Assembly (NCBI RefSeq): GCF_017833295.1
Contig: NZ_JAFIBW010000001.1
Span: 5,518,001-5,582,000 of the forward strand
Source: Methylobacterium sp. PvR107
GTDB lineage: Bacteria > Pseudomonadota > Alphaproteobacteria > Rhizobiales > Beijerinckiaceae
Reading direction: 5' to 3'
Length of the DNA: 64,000 nucleotides
Under the pieces are notes generated by a model. That model did no database searches. It was not told the DNA's origin and was given only the letters and a program-made list of their open reading frames with translations. Numbering within the stretch: position 1 is the stretch's first letter; the number at the start of each line of letters is the position of its first letter. This document shows, piece after piece, positions 8,010-15,225 of the stretch. The position numbers and the translations under genes are program-made.

Positions 8010-9356
8010 ATGGCCTCAGCCGCCGAGCAGCTTGCCGCCAACCTCAACTTCGGCGCGATCGCCAAGGCCGATGAGCTGAAAAAGCGAATCTGGTTCACGC
8101 TCGGCGCCCTCGTGGTGTTCCGGCTGGGCACCTACATCCCGATTCCCGGCATCGATCCGGAGCAGTTCGCCCGGAACTTCCAGCAGCAGGCGGGCGGCGT
8201 GCTCGGCCTGTTCAATATGTTCTCGGGCGGCGCCGTCGAGCGCATGGCGATCTTCGCCCTGAACATCATGCCGTACATCTCGGCCTCGATCATCGTGCAG
8301 CTCCTGACCTCGGTGATCCCGAGCCTCGAGGCGCTGAAGAAGGAGGGCGAGTCCGGTCGCAAGGTGATCAACCAGTACACCCGCTACCTGACGGTCGTGC
8401 TGGCGCTGGTGCAATCCTGGGGTATCGCCATCGGCCTCCAGAGCTCCTCGGCCGCCATCGATCCAGGCCCGTTCTTCCTAGCCTCGACGGTGATCACGCT
8501 GACCGGCGGCACCCTGTTCCTGATGTGGCTCGGTGAGCAGATCACGTCGCGGGGCATCGGCAACGGCTCGTCGCTGATCATCTTCGCCGGCATCGTCGCC
8601 CACCTGCCGGTGGCGATCGCGGGTGCGCTCGAGCTCGGCCGGACCGGCGCGCTGTCGCCGGCGATCATCCTGGGCGTCGGCGTCGCCGCGGTAGCGCTGG
8701 TCTACTTCATCGTGTTCATGGAGCGGGCCCAGCGCCGGCTCCTGATCAACTACCCGAAGCGTCAGGTCGGCAACCGGATGTACGAGGGCCAGACTTCGTT
8801 CCTGCCGCTCAAGCTCAACACGTCCGGCGTGATCCCGCCGATCTTCGCCTCCTCGCTGCTGCTCCTGCCGGCCACGGCCGCGAGCTTCTCCGCGAATGGC
8901 GGCGCGACCGGCTGGCTCGGCACGGTCACGGCCTATCTCGGCCACGGCACGCCGCTGTTCATGGTGCTCTACGCGGCGCTGATCATCTTCTTCACGTTCT
9001 TCTACACCGCGGTGGTCTTCAACCCGCAGGAGACGGCCGACAACCTGAAGAAGCATGGCGGCTTCATCCCGGGCATCCGGCCGGGCGAGCGCACCGCGGC
9101 CTTCATCGACAAGGTGCTGACCCGCATCACGGTGATCGGCGCGCTGTACCTGACGCTCGTGTGCCTGTGCCCGGAGATCCTCTCGTCCTACGCGGCCGCG
9201 AGCCTGGGCTTCGGCGGCACGTCGCTGCTGATCGTGGTCTCGGTCACGATGGATACGGTCGCGCAGATCCACGGGCACCTGATGGCCCACCAGTACGAGG
9301 GTCTCGTGAAGAAGGCCAAGCTGCGTGGCGCGTCGACCACGCAACGTCGGCGCTGA
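8010..9356 (+). CDS. secY: Protein translocase subunit SecY
   Basis: Channel-forming core of the Sec translocon in the inner membrane, 448 aa with ten hydrophobic segments. Signatures seen are the first helix region RIWFTLGALVVFRLGTYIPIPG, FNMFSGGA, IMPYISASIIVQLL, and GNGSSLIIFAGI. The conserved cytoplasmic loop with PKRQVGNRMYEGQ is also present, and the C-terminal tail ends basic (RGASTTQRRR). It lies in its normal place after rplO, with adk downstream, but separated from rplO by 146 bp containing a terminator. Identity is certain. Confidence 0.99.
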   Translation: MASAAEQLAANLNFGAIAKADELKKRIWFTLGALVVFRLGTYIPIPGIDPEQFARNFQQQAGGVLGLFNMFSGGAVERMAIFALNIMPYISASIIVQLLTSVIPSLEALKKEGESGRKVINQYTRYLTVVLALVQSWGIAIGLQSSSAAIDPGPFFLASTVITLTGGTLFLMWLGEQITSRGIGNGSSLIIFAGIVAHLPVAIAGALELGRTGALSPAIILGVGVAAVALVYFIVFMERAQRRLLINYPKRQVGNRMYEGQTSFLPLKLNTSGVIPPIFASSLLLLPATAASFSANGGATGWLGTVTAYLGHGTPLFMVLYAALIIFFTFFYTAVVFNPQETADNLKKHGGFIPGIRPGERTAAFIDKVLTRITVIGALYLTLVCLCPEILSSYAAASLGFGGTSLLIVVSVTMDTVAQIHGHLMAHQYEGLVKKAKLRGASTTQRRR

Positions 9357-9524
9357 GGCTGGTACAGAGGCGGGACGAAGCCAAGCATCCTCCCGTCTCT
9401 GGCCCAAAGGTCCGAGTGTTTCAGCGCTCGGGACACGCTAGAAATCCTGAAATCCGGCGATGCCAGGGAGGCTTCGCCACCGCGGCTTGAGCCCGAAGAG
9501 ACCGGGCCGAACGAGGACAACGCC

Positions 9525-10127
9525 ATGCGTATCATTCTGCTCGGGCCGCCCGGTGCGGGGAAGGGGACGCAATCCGAGCGGATCGTGCAGCGCTTCGGCA
9601 TCCCGCAGCTCTCGACGGGCGACATGCTCCGCGCGGCGGTGGCGGCCGGCACGCCGGTCGGCCTTGAGGCCAAGGCCGTGATGGAATCGGGTGGCCTCGT
9701 ATCGGACCGGATCGTGGTCGGCATCGTGGCCGACCGGATCGAGGAATCCGATGCCCGCCGCGGTTTCATCCTCGACGGCTTCCCGCGCACCGTCGCTCAG
9801 GCCGAGGCGTTGGCCGAGATGCTCGCCGGCAAGGGCTTGAGCCTCTCTACGGTCATCGAGCTCAAGGTGGACGAGAACGCCCTCGTTGGCCGGATCGAGA
9901 GGCGTGCGGCAGAGACCCTGGCGCGCGGTCAGGCCGTGCGGAAGGATGACACCCCCGAGGTGTTCAAGCAGCGTCTGGAAGCCTATCGCGCCCAGACCGC
10001 GCCGCTGTCGGCCTATTATGCCCAGAAGGGCATGCTGGAGACCGTCGACGGCATGCAGCCGATCGACGAGGTCACGGCCAACTTGATGGCCGTGCTTGAG
10101 CCGCACGAGGAGCGTGTGGCGTCCTGA
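9525..10127 (+). CDS. adk: Adenylate kinase, short LID type
   Basis: Interconverts ATP + AMP and 2 ADP in the cytosol; 200 aa. The P-loop GPPGAGKGT is at residues 7-15, the AMP-binding [15 protein letters not shown] follows, and [10 protein letters not shown] is the conserved core near residues 82-91. The LID is short and lacks the four-cysteine zinc cluster, as in other alphaproteobacterial enzymes. The secY-adk pairing is canonical. Downstream rpsM would usually follow directly; instead two unrelated genes intervene. Confidence 0.98.
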   Translation: MRIILLGPPGAGKGTQSERIVQRFGIPQLSTGDMLRAAVAAGTPVGLEAKAVMESGGLVSDRIVVGIVADRIEESDARRGFILDGFPRTVAQAEALAEMLAGKGLSLSTVIELKVDENALVGRIERRAAETLARGQAVRKDDTPEVFKQRLEAYRAQTAPLSAYYAQKGMLETVDGMQPIDEVTANLMAVLEPHEERVAS

Positions 10128-10214
10128 ACACCTTTTGAGGTGCCGGTCCGCCGTGGGCCGGATGGGGACGCAAGGCTGAACCGGGAGGCAAAGCGCTCCT
10201 CCCCGCGCAGGAGG

Positions 10215-10243
10215 CGCCGTCAGGGTGATCGCGTCTGACGGCG
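10215..10243. terminator. Hairpin downstream of adk, possible terminator
   Basis: CGCCGTCAG (10215-10223) pairs perfectly with CTGACGGCG (10235-10243) around an 11-nt loop. No T-run follows, so intrinsic termination is uncertain; it may instead protect the mRNA end or assist Rho-dependent release. Confidence 0.35.
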
Positions 10244-10318
10244 ATTGGCTCGCTCAGTCTGAACCGCTTGCCGGCTTGACTGGTTGAGTGGCGCAGCACC
10301 GATCGGATCGGAAAGACC

Positions 10319-10552
10319 ATGACCCTGCGCTTCGTCGTCACGACGGTTGTCCTCAGCCTCGCGGTGGCGCTGCCGGCTCTGCCGGCCGCCGCTCAGAGCC
10401 CAGCCCAGTCCTTCGTGTACGGGCAGAAGCGGTTCCGTCACGCCTGCCGACCGCCCCTCAAGTTCGCTGCCGGAGCCTGTGTCCGCCGCTGCCCGGGCGG
10501 CTACCAGGATTTGGGCAGCTACTGCCGGTTCCGGAACCAGGGCTTCCGCTGA
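10319..10552 (+). CDS. Small secreted cysteine-containing protein, 77 aa
   Basis: Not a protein I can name. A signal peptide occupies residues 1-26 (hydrophobic run VVTTVVLSLAVALPALP, then AAAQS). The mature part of about 50 residues contains four cysteines in the pattern CRPPLKF...CVRRCPGGY...CRF, suited to two disulfides in the periplasm. ATG 10319 is used; GGAAAG lies 6 bases upstream. It is inserted between adk and rpsM, a place normally free of accessory genes. Codon use is like the neighbours, and the signal peptide makes a chance reading frame unlikely. Confidence 0.65.
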   Translation: MTLRFVVTTVVLSLAVALPALPAAAQSPAQSFVYGQKRFRHACRPPLKFAAGACVRRCPGGYQDLGSYCRFRNQGFR

Positions 10553-10562
10553 ACGGCCCGGA

Positions 10563-10919
10563 TCAGACTCGTCCCTCGCGGCGCAGGGTGCCGAAGAAGT
10601 TGGCGATATCCATCGCCAGGGACCGGTGGCCGAACAGGCGGAGCGGATAGCCTTCGGCGGTACCCTCGCGCAGCTCGATCATGGCGGTCATGACATTGTA
10701 GCGGAACACCATCCGCCGGCCTGCCAGCGTAGCCCAGAGCAGGACCGGACCGCGATCCGCGTCCTGAATCGCGACGGATCCGGGCTCCGCTTCGGCGAGC
10801 ACGCCGCCGATCACGGCCAGCGTCACGGGCACGACCTCGTCCAGGGTCTCTGCGGCTTCGCGCAGGACGGCATCGGCGAAAGCCCGCAGGGTCGCGCCGT
10901 CGCTGGTCAATAGGGACAT
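10563..10919 (-). CDS. Hypothetical protein, 118 aa, opposite strand inside the ribosomal cluster
   Basis: I do not recognise a family. ATG at 10919 has GAGGAG seven bases upstream. The product is soluble-looking, with a helical N-terminal half (LRAFADAVLREAAETLDEVV), a beta-like centre (LLWATLAGRRMVFRYNVMTAMIEL) and a basic tail. It converges on the small secreted gene (11 bp between stops) and diverges from rpsM. Being transcribed against the ribosomal operon is odd, and means rpsM and later genes need a separate promoter, which can be seen at 10993-11021. Confidence 0.65.
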   Translation of the reverse strand: MSLLTSDGATLRAFADAVLREAAETLDEVVPVTLAVIGGVLAEAEPGSVAIQDADRGPVLLWATLAGRRMVFRYNVMTAMIELREGTAEGYPLRLFGHRSLAMDIANFFGTLRREGRV

Positions 10920-10992
10920 CCAGACTCCTCGATCCCGTGCATCCCGGCCCGGGGCGCGACGCAGGGAGCTACGTCGAACCGGTCATACCGCG

Positions 10993-11021
10993 TTGACATC
11001 GGCTCGTCCGCGCGCTAGCAG
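10993..11021 (+). promoter_or_regulatory. Probable sigma-70-type promoter for rpsM
   Basis: TTGACA (10993-10998), a 17-bp spacer, then TAGCAG (11016-11021), 150 bp before the rpsM start. The -35 box is a perfect consensus and the spacing ideal; the -10 box matches the T, A and central positions only partly. It would drive rpsM-rpsK and the genes after them independently of the spc operon. Confidence 0.6.
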
Positions 11022-11170
11022 GCCCTCCTTCGTCCAACCGAACGATGGTCCGAGGTACCCTGTCCGGGGTCGCCCGCGGGCCGCGTTGTCGTTTCACGTG
11101 CGCAGGGGCCGGCCTCCACCGGACGCGCGCGACACCAGCCCGGTCCCCGGGCCTTACATGGAGAGTGTTC

Positions 11171-11539
11171 GTGGCTCGTATCGCAGGCGTCAACATCCCG
11201 ACCAATAAGCGCGTCGTCATCGCGCTTCAGTACATTCACGGCATCGGCGCCAAGAAGGCCGAGGAGATCACCCAGAAGGTGAACATCCCCGCCGAGCGCC
11301 GGGTCAACCAGCTGACCGACGCCGAGGTTCTCTCGATCCGCGAGACGATCGACCGCGACTACATCGTCGAGGGCGACCTGCGCCGCGAAGTCTCGATGAA
11401 CATCAAGCGTCTGATGGATCTCGGCGCCTATCGCGGCCTGCGTCACCGCAAGCAGCTGCCGGTCCGTGGCCAGCGCACCCACACCAACGCCCGGACCCGC
11501 AAGGGCAAGGCGAAGCCGATCGCCGGCAAGAAGAAGTAA
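11171..11539 (+). CDS. rpsM: 30S ribosomal protein S13 (uS13)
   Basis: Small-subunit head protein that contacts the P-site tRNA, 122 aa. GTG 11171 gives the standard N-terminus [14 protein letters not shown] with GGAGAG upstream; the earlier in-frame start at 11045 adds a non-homologous extension. The H2TH-like region [12 protein letters not shown] and the basic C-terminal tail [16 protein letters not shown] are diagnostic. A hairpin (11553-11577) lies in the 171-bp gap before rpsK. Confidence 0.98.
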   Translation: MARIAGVNIPTNKRVVIALQYIHGIGAKKAEEITQKVNIPAERRVNQLTDAEVLSIRETIDRDYIVEGDLRREVSMNIKRLMDLGAYRGLRHRKQLPVRGQRTHTNARTRKGKAKPIAGKKK

Positions 11540-11710
11540 TTTTCCGGGATTGGGAGGCCGTGCTTCGCACCGCCTCCTTCCCCCGGCGCCGGATGTCCCG
11601 CATCGGGTCCGGTGCCGGGTCGGCCGCCCTGCACGGGTGATCCGGCCAAGTCCCAAAAGAATCCCGAGCGCCTGGCATTACGGGCGCGCTTGAAGGAAGA
11701 GTGAGAACAG

Positions 11711-12100
11711 ATGGCCAAGGAACCGCAACGCGTCCGCCGCCGCGAACGCAAGAACATCGTGTCGGGCGTCGCCCACGTGAATGCCTCGTTCAACAACACG
11801 ATGATCACCATCACGGACGCGCAGGGCAACACGATCTCGTGGTCGTCCGCCGGCGCGATGGGCTTCAAGGGCTCGCGCAAGTCGACCCCTTACGCCGCTC
11901 AGGTCGCCGCCGAAGATGCCGCCCGCAAGGCGTCCGAGCACGGCATGCGTACCCTCGAGGTCGAGGTGTCGGGTCCGGGTTCGGGCCGTGAGTCGGCGCT
12001 CCGCGCCCTTCAGGCCGCCGGCTTCACGGTGACCTCGATCCGCGACGTGACGTCGATCCCGCACAACGGCTGCCGGCCGCGCAAGCGCCGCCGCGTCTGA
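11711..12100 (+). CDS. rpsK: 30S ribosomal protein S11 (uS11)
   Basis: Platform protein of the small subunit, 129 aa, normal length. Motifs are [18 protein letters not shown], the serine-rich [22 protein letters not shown] and the C-terminal [18 protein letters not shown]. It follows rpsM after 171 bp rather than the usual few bases and is followed by a metallo-hydrolase gene instead of rpsD or rpoA. Confidence 0.98.
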   Translation: MAKEPQRVRRRERKNIVSGVAHVNASFNNTMITITDAQGNTISWSSAGAMGFKGSRKSTPYAAQVAAEDAARKASEHGMRTLEVEVSGPGSGRESALRALQAAGFTVTSIRDVTSIPHNGCRPRKRRRV

Positions 12101-12125
12101 TCGAAGCCTCGTGACGGAGAAGCTC

Positions 12126-12998
12126 ATGACGGGATCGAAGCCGCTTCCGGGCGTGCTGCGTTGGAACCTCGGCGACCTGACGGTCACCGCGCTCAACGAC
12201 GGCTGGTTTCAGGCCAGCCTCGATCTCGTCACGGGAATCTCGAAGGAGGAGGCCGGGCGGCTTCAGCTGGCGGGCTTCCGCACCGAGCAGCCCAAGATCA
12301 CGCTGAACGCCTTCCTGATCACGGGTCCCGACCGCAAGCCGACCCTGATCGACACGGGCTACGGCGACCTTGCGCCCGCCCCGACCCTCGGCCGAATGGG
12401 CCAAGCGCTCGCGCTCACCGGCGTCGAGCCGGAGGAGATCGGCACGGTGCTCGTCAGCCACCTGCACCCCGACCATGTCGGCGGCCTGGTGAAGGACGGC
12501 GCGGCCCGCTACCCGAACGCCGAAATCGTGCTGCATGCCGACGAGGCGGCGCACTGGCTTCCGGACGCGGCGCTCGCCAAGGCGCCGGAGGCCGCGAAAC
12601 CCTACTTCGAGGGCGCCCGCAAGGCGCTCGCGCCCTACGCCGGCAAGGTGCGCGAGCACCGGGGCGGCGCGGTTCTTCCGGGGATCACGGCGGTTCCTCT
12701 GCCCGGCCACACGCCGGGCCATTGCGGTTTTCGCATCGTCTCCGGTGGACAGTCGCTGCTGATGTGGACCGACGTGGTGCACCTGCCGGCGATCCAGTTC
12801 AAGAACCCGGAGGCCGGCGTCGGCTTCGATGTCGACGGCGACCAAGCGCGGGAGACGCGCAAGCGGATCCTGGACGAGGTGGCTCGCGAGCGGACGCTCA
12901 TCGCCGGCGGCCATCTCGAATTCCCGGCGCTGGGCTACGTGGACCGGGATGGGGCTGGCTACAGCTTCGTCCCGGCCCTGTGGGTCGGCGGCGAGTAA
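12126..12998 (+). CDS. MBL-fold metallo-hydrolase inserted between rpsK and rpoA
   Basis: Metallo-beta-lactamase-fold hydrolase of 290 aa. The zinc-binding signature HLHPDHVGG is at about residues 110-118. Later ligands are PGHTPGH, the aspartate of MWTDVVH and the histidine of GGHLEF. ATG 12126 is favoured by GGAGA five bases upstream; GTG 12111 in the same frame is possible. No signal peptide is seen, so it is probably cytosolic. The subfamily resembles lactonase and arylsulfatase-like members, but the substrate cannot be named. Its position 25 bp after rpsK, upstream of rpoA, places it in the alpha operon. Confidence 0.85.
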   Translation: MTGSKPLPGVLRWNLGDLTVTALNDGWFQASLDLVTGISKEEAGRLQLAGFRTEQPKITLNAFLITGPDRKPTLIDTGYGDLAPAPTLGRMGQALALTGVEPEEIGTVLVSHLHPDHVGGLVKDGAARYPNAEIVLHADEAAHWLPDAALAKAPEAAKPYFEGARKALAPYAGKVREHRGGAVLPGITAVPLPGHTPGHCGFRIVSGGQSLLMWTDVVHLPAIQFKNPEAGVGFDVDGDQARETRKRILDEVARERTLIAGGHLEFPALGYVDRDGAGYSFVPALWVGGE

Positions 12999-13106
12999 CG
13001 GCGGACAGACATTCAGGGACCGTTCGGGGCGCCAGGGGGCGGCGCCGGGCGGCCGAAGCGCGGGGACGGTCGTCGCGGATCCCGAGCAAGGACGAGAGGT
13101 AGGATC

Positions 13107-14126
13107 GTGGTCATTCAGAAGAATTGGCAGGAACTGATCAAGCCGAACAAGCTGCAGGTCACGACCGGCGACGACCCCAAGCGGGTCGCCACGGTCGTCG
13201 CCGAGCCGCTCGAGCGCGGCTTCGGCACGACGCTGGGCAACGCGCTGCGCCGGGTGCTCCTGTCGTCGCTCCAGGGCGCGGCCGTGACCTCGGTTCAGAT
13301 CGACGGCGTGCTGCACGAGTTCTCGTCGATCCCGGGCGTGCGCGAGGACGTCACCGACATCGTCCTCAACATCAAGACCATCGCGATCCGCTCGCAGACG
13401 GATGCGCCCAAGCGCATGACGCTGCGCAAGACCGGCCCGGGCCTTGTCACCGCCGGTGACATCGGCACGGTCGGCGACATCCAGATCCTGAACCCCGACC
13501 TCGTGATCTGCACGCTCGATGACGGCGCCGAGATCCGCATGGAGTTCACGGTCGCGACCGGCAAGGGCTACGTGCCGGCCGAGCGGAACCGCCCCGAGGA
13601 CGCCCCGATCGGCCTGATTCCGGTCGACTCGCTGTTCTCGCCGGTGACCAAGGTCAGCTACCGCGTCGAGACGACCCGCGAGGGCCAGGATCTCGACAAG
13701 GACAAGCTGACCATGACGGTTGAGACCAACGGCGCGGTCTCGCCGGAGGATGCGCTCGCTTACGCGGCCCGCATCATCCAGGACCAGCTGCAGGTCTTCG
13801 TGAACTTCGAGGATCCGCGCAAGGAAGAGGCCGCGCCGCTCGCGCCGCAGCTGCCCTTCAACCCGGCGCTGCTCAAGAAGGTCGACGAGCTGGAGCTGTC
13901 GGTCCGCTCGGCGAACTGCCTGAAGAACGACAACATCGTCTACATCGGCGACCTGATCCAGAAGTCCGAAGGCGAGATGTTGCGGACCCCGAACTTCGGC
14001 CGCAAGTCGCTCAACGAGATCAAGGAAGTGCTGGCCGGCATGGGCCTGCACCTCGGCATGGACATCCCCGGCTGGCCGCCGGAGAACATCGAGGACCTCG
14101 CCAAGCGCTTCGAGGAGCACTACTAG
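13107..14126 (+). CDS. rpoA: DNA-directed RNA polymerase subunit alpha
   Basis: 339 aa subunit that scaffolds RNA polymerase assembly and contacts activators and UP elements. GTG 13107 with GAGAGGTAGGA upstream. The N-terminal domain shows [21 protein letters not shown] at residues 33-53. The C-terminal domain (about residues 255-325) contains [16 protein letters not shown] and [13 protein letters not shown] with the arginine and lysine contacts for DNA. A 108-bp gap separates it from the MBL gene. Identity is certain. Confidence 0.99.
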   Translation: MVIQKNWQELIKPNKLQVTTGDDPKRVATVVAEPLERGFGTTLGNALRRVLLSSLQGAAVTSVQIDGVLHEFSSIPGVREDVTDIVLNIKTIAIRSQTDAPKRMTLRKTGPGLVTAGDIGTVGDIQILNPDLVICTLDDGAEIRMEFTVATGKGYVPAERNRPEDAPIGLIPVDSLFSPVTKVSYRVETTREGQDLDKDKLTMTVETNGAVSPEDALAYAARIIQDQLQVFVNFEDPRKEEAAPLAPQLPFNPALLKKVDELELSVRSANCLKNDNIVYIGDLIQKSEGEMLRTPNFGRKSLNEIKEVLAGMGLHLGMDIPGWPPENIEDLAKRFEEHY

Positions 14127-14148
14127 GCCGCTCTTCCGCGCTCCGCCC

Positions 14149-14235
14149 TCATCCTGAGGTGCCGGAGCGCAGCGGAGGCCTCGAAGGAGGCTTCCAAGCG
14201 GCGCAGCGTCTTCTGGATCCCTCCTTCGAGGTCCG
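14149..14235. repeat. Interspersed repeat (CTCATCC...GAAGGAGG family), copy 1, between rpoA and rplQ
   Basis: CCTCGAAGGAGG (14179-14190) and CCTCCTTCGAGG (14220-14231) are perfect 12-nt inverted arms around 29 bases. The left flank CTCATCCTGAGGTGCCGGAGCG is shared, with changes, by copies at 31231-31343 and 41427-41540. An RNA hairpin here would sit in the rpoA-rplQ message. Confidence 0.75.
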
Positions 14236-14368
14236 CGTCGCGGTCATCTCGGGACAAAGGATCCGGGTTCGAGTTCCCGCCGCGGGGTCAAGCGGACAAA
14301 CAGCCCCGCTTATGGGGCGCCCGGCCGTACCGTGGCACGGCGGCCGAGACCAGAAGGAAGCCAGCACC

Positions 14369-14779
14369 ATGCGTCACGGTTATCGCGGTCGTCGTTTCAA
14401 CCGCACTGCCGAGCACCGCAAGGCGATGTTCGCCAACATGTCTGCCGCGCTGCTCAAGCACGAGCAGATCGTCACCACCCTGCCGAAGGCCAAGGATCTG
14501 CGTCCGGTCGTCGAGAAGCTGATCACGCTCGGCCGGATCGACAGCGTCCACACCCGCCGTCTGGCGATGGCGCAGCTGCGCGACGCCGACATGGTCAAGA
14601 AGCTCTTCACGGTGCTCGGCCCGCGCTACAAGGGCCGCCCGGGCGGTTACTGCCGCATAATGAAGGCCGGCTTCCGTCAGGGCGACAACGCCCCGCTCGC
14701 CGTGATCGAATTCGTCGATCGCGACGTCGAGGCCCGGGGCAAGGATTCCGGTCCGAGCCAAGTCGCCGAGGCCGCCTGA
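14369..14779 (+). CDS. rplQ: 50S ribosomal protein L17 (bL17)
   Basis: Bacteria-specific large-subunit protein, 136 aa. ATG 14369 lies behind AGAAGGAAG. Signatures are [20 protein letters not shown] and [21 protein letters not shown]. It ends with an extended tail of about 15 residues. It is the last gene of the alpha operon, with a terminator 33 bp downstream; the 242-bp gap after rpoA holds an interspersed repeat. Confidence 0.98.
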   Translation: MRHGYRGRRFNRTAEHRKAMFANMSAALLKHEQIVTTLPKAKDLRPVVEKLITLGRIDSVHTRRLAMAQLRDADMVKKLFTVLGPRYKGRPGGYCRIMKAGFRQGDNAPLAVIEFVDRDVEARGKDSGPSQVAEAA

Positions 14780-14811
14780 TCCTTCAGGCGTTTCGATAGA
14801 CCTGACCTCGC

Positions 14812-14852
14812 AGAAGCCGTCTCGGATCCTCCGGGGCGGCTTCTCGCATTTT
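14812..14852 (+). terminator. Intrinsic terminator after rplQ
   Basis: AGAAGCCG (14812-14819) pairs with CGGCTTCT (14837-14844), followed by CGCA and then TTTT (14849-14852). It marks the end of the ribosomal cluster. Confidence 0.7.
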
Positions 14853-14925
14853 GGCCACCCCGCCGACCGGCCTTGCGGATCGCTGGGTCGCGTCACTGCG
14901 CTCGCCATCACGCTGCGCAGATCAC

Positions 14926-14954
14926 AGAAAACCCGCCGGCTCGCGCCGACGGGT
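14926..14954 (-). terminator. Intrinsic terminator for the minus-strand chemosensory operon
   Basis: Read on the minus strand, ACCCGTCGGC pairs with GCCGGCGGGT (one G-T wobble, loop GCGA) and is followed by TTTTC. It lies about 100 bp beyond the last small minus-strand ORF and would end the transcript of the chemosensory cluster. Confidence 0.65.
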
Positions 14955-15054
14955 CTGAAGCAGGGTCCACGTCTCGGATGGTCGCGGGAGCTCGCCCTGG
15001 CGGCCCGTATATCGGACGGGCCGGGAACTCGACCGCGCCGCGCTCCGAAAACCC

Positions 15055-15141
15055 CTATCCCTGCTGGAAGTCGTCCGGTGGACCGTCCTGATCCGGGTCG
15101 TTGTCACGCCTGCGGCGTGGGAAGATGCCGTGATTGCTCAT
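15055..15141 (-). CDS. Candidate 28-residue small protein at the end of the chemosensory operon
   Basis: Very short reading frame supported by context. ATG (15141) follows GAGGAGGTGGACC, an almost perfect ribosome site. The product starts MSNHGIFPRRRRDNDPDQ and continues with an acidic, proline-containing tail ending in QQG. It is charged, with a basic patch then an acidic one, and no membrane segment. It lies 84 bp after the last kinase gene and before a minus-strand terminator. I cannot assign a function; the strong ribosome site in a non-overlapping gap is the main evidence. Similar short reading frames occur by chance in GC-rich DNA, so conservation must decide. Confidence 0.45.
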   Translation of the reverse strand: MSNHGIFPRRRRDNDPDQDGPPDDFQQG

Positions 15142-15225
15142 GGTCCACCTCCTCATCGTAACCCGGGGCCCGCAAGCCCCACGCAGGGTCAATGAGCCGG
15201 CAACCGGTCGGTTCCCGCGGCCCGG

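Noticed and set aside
12024..14120. Long minus-strand open frame opposite rpoA and the MBL gene
   Set aside because: High GC leaves third-position-mirrored frames open; it is antisense to certain genes, has low-complexity Arg/Asp composition and no ribosome site.
14255..14290. tRNA-like GGTTCGAGTTCC motif in the rpoA-rplQ gap
   Set aside because: No acceptor, D or anticodon arm can be built around it, and the T stem itself does not pair fully.
14922..15107. 61-codon minus-strand frame overlapping the 28-codon candidate
   Set aside because: Starts inside the better-supported short ORF, has no ribosome site and runs through the terminator hairpin.
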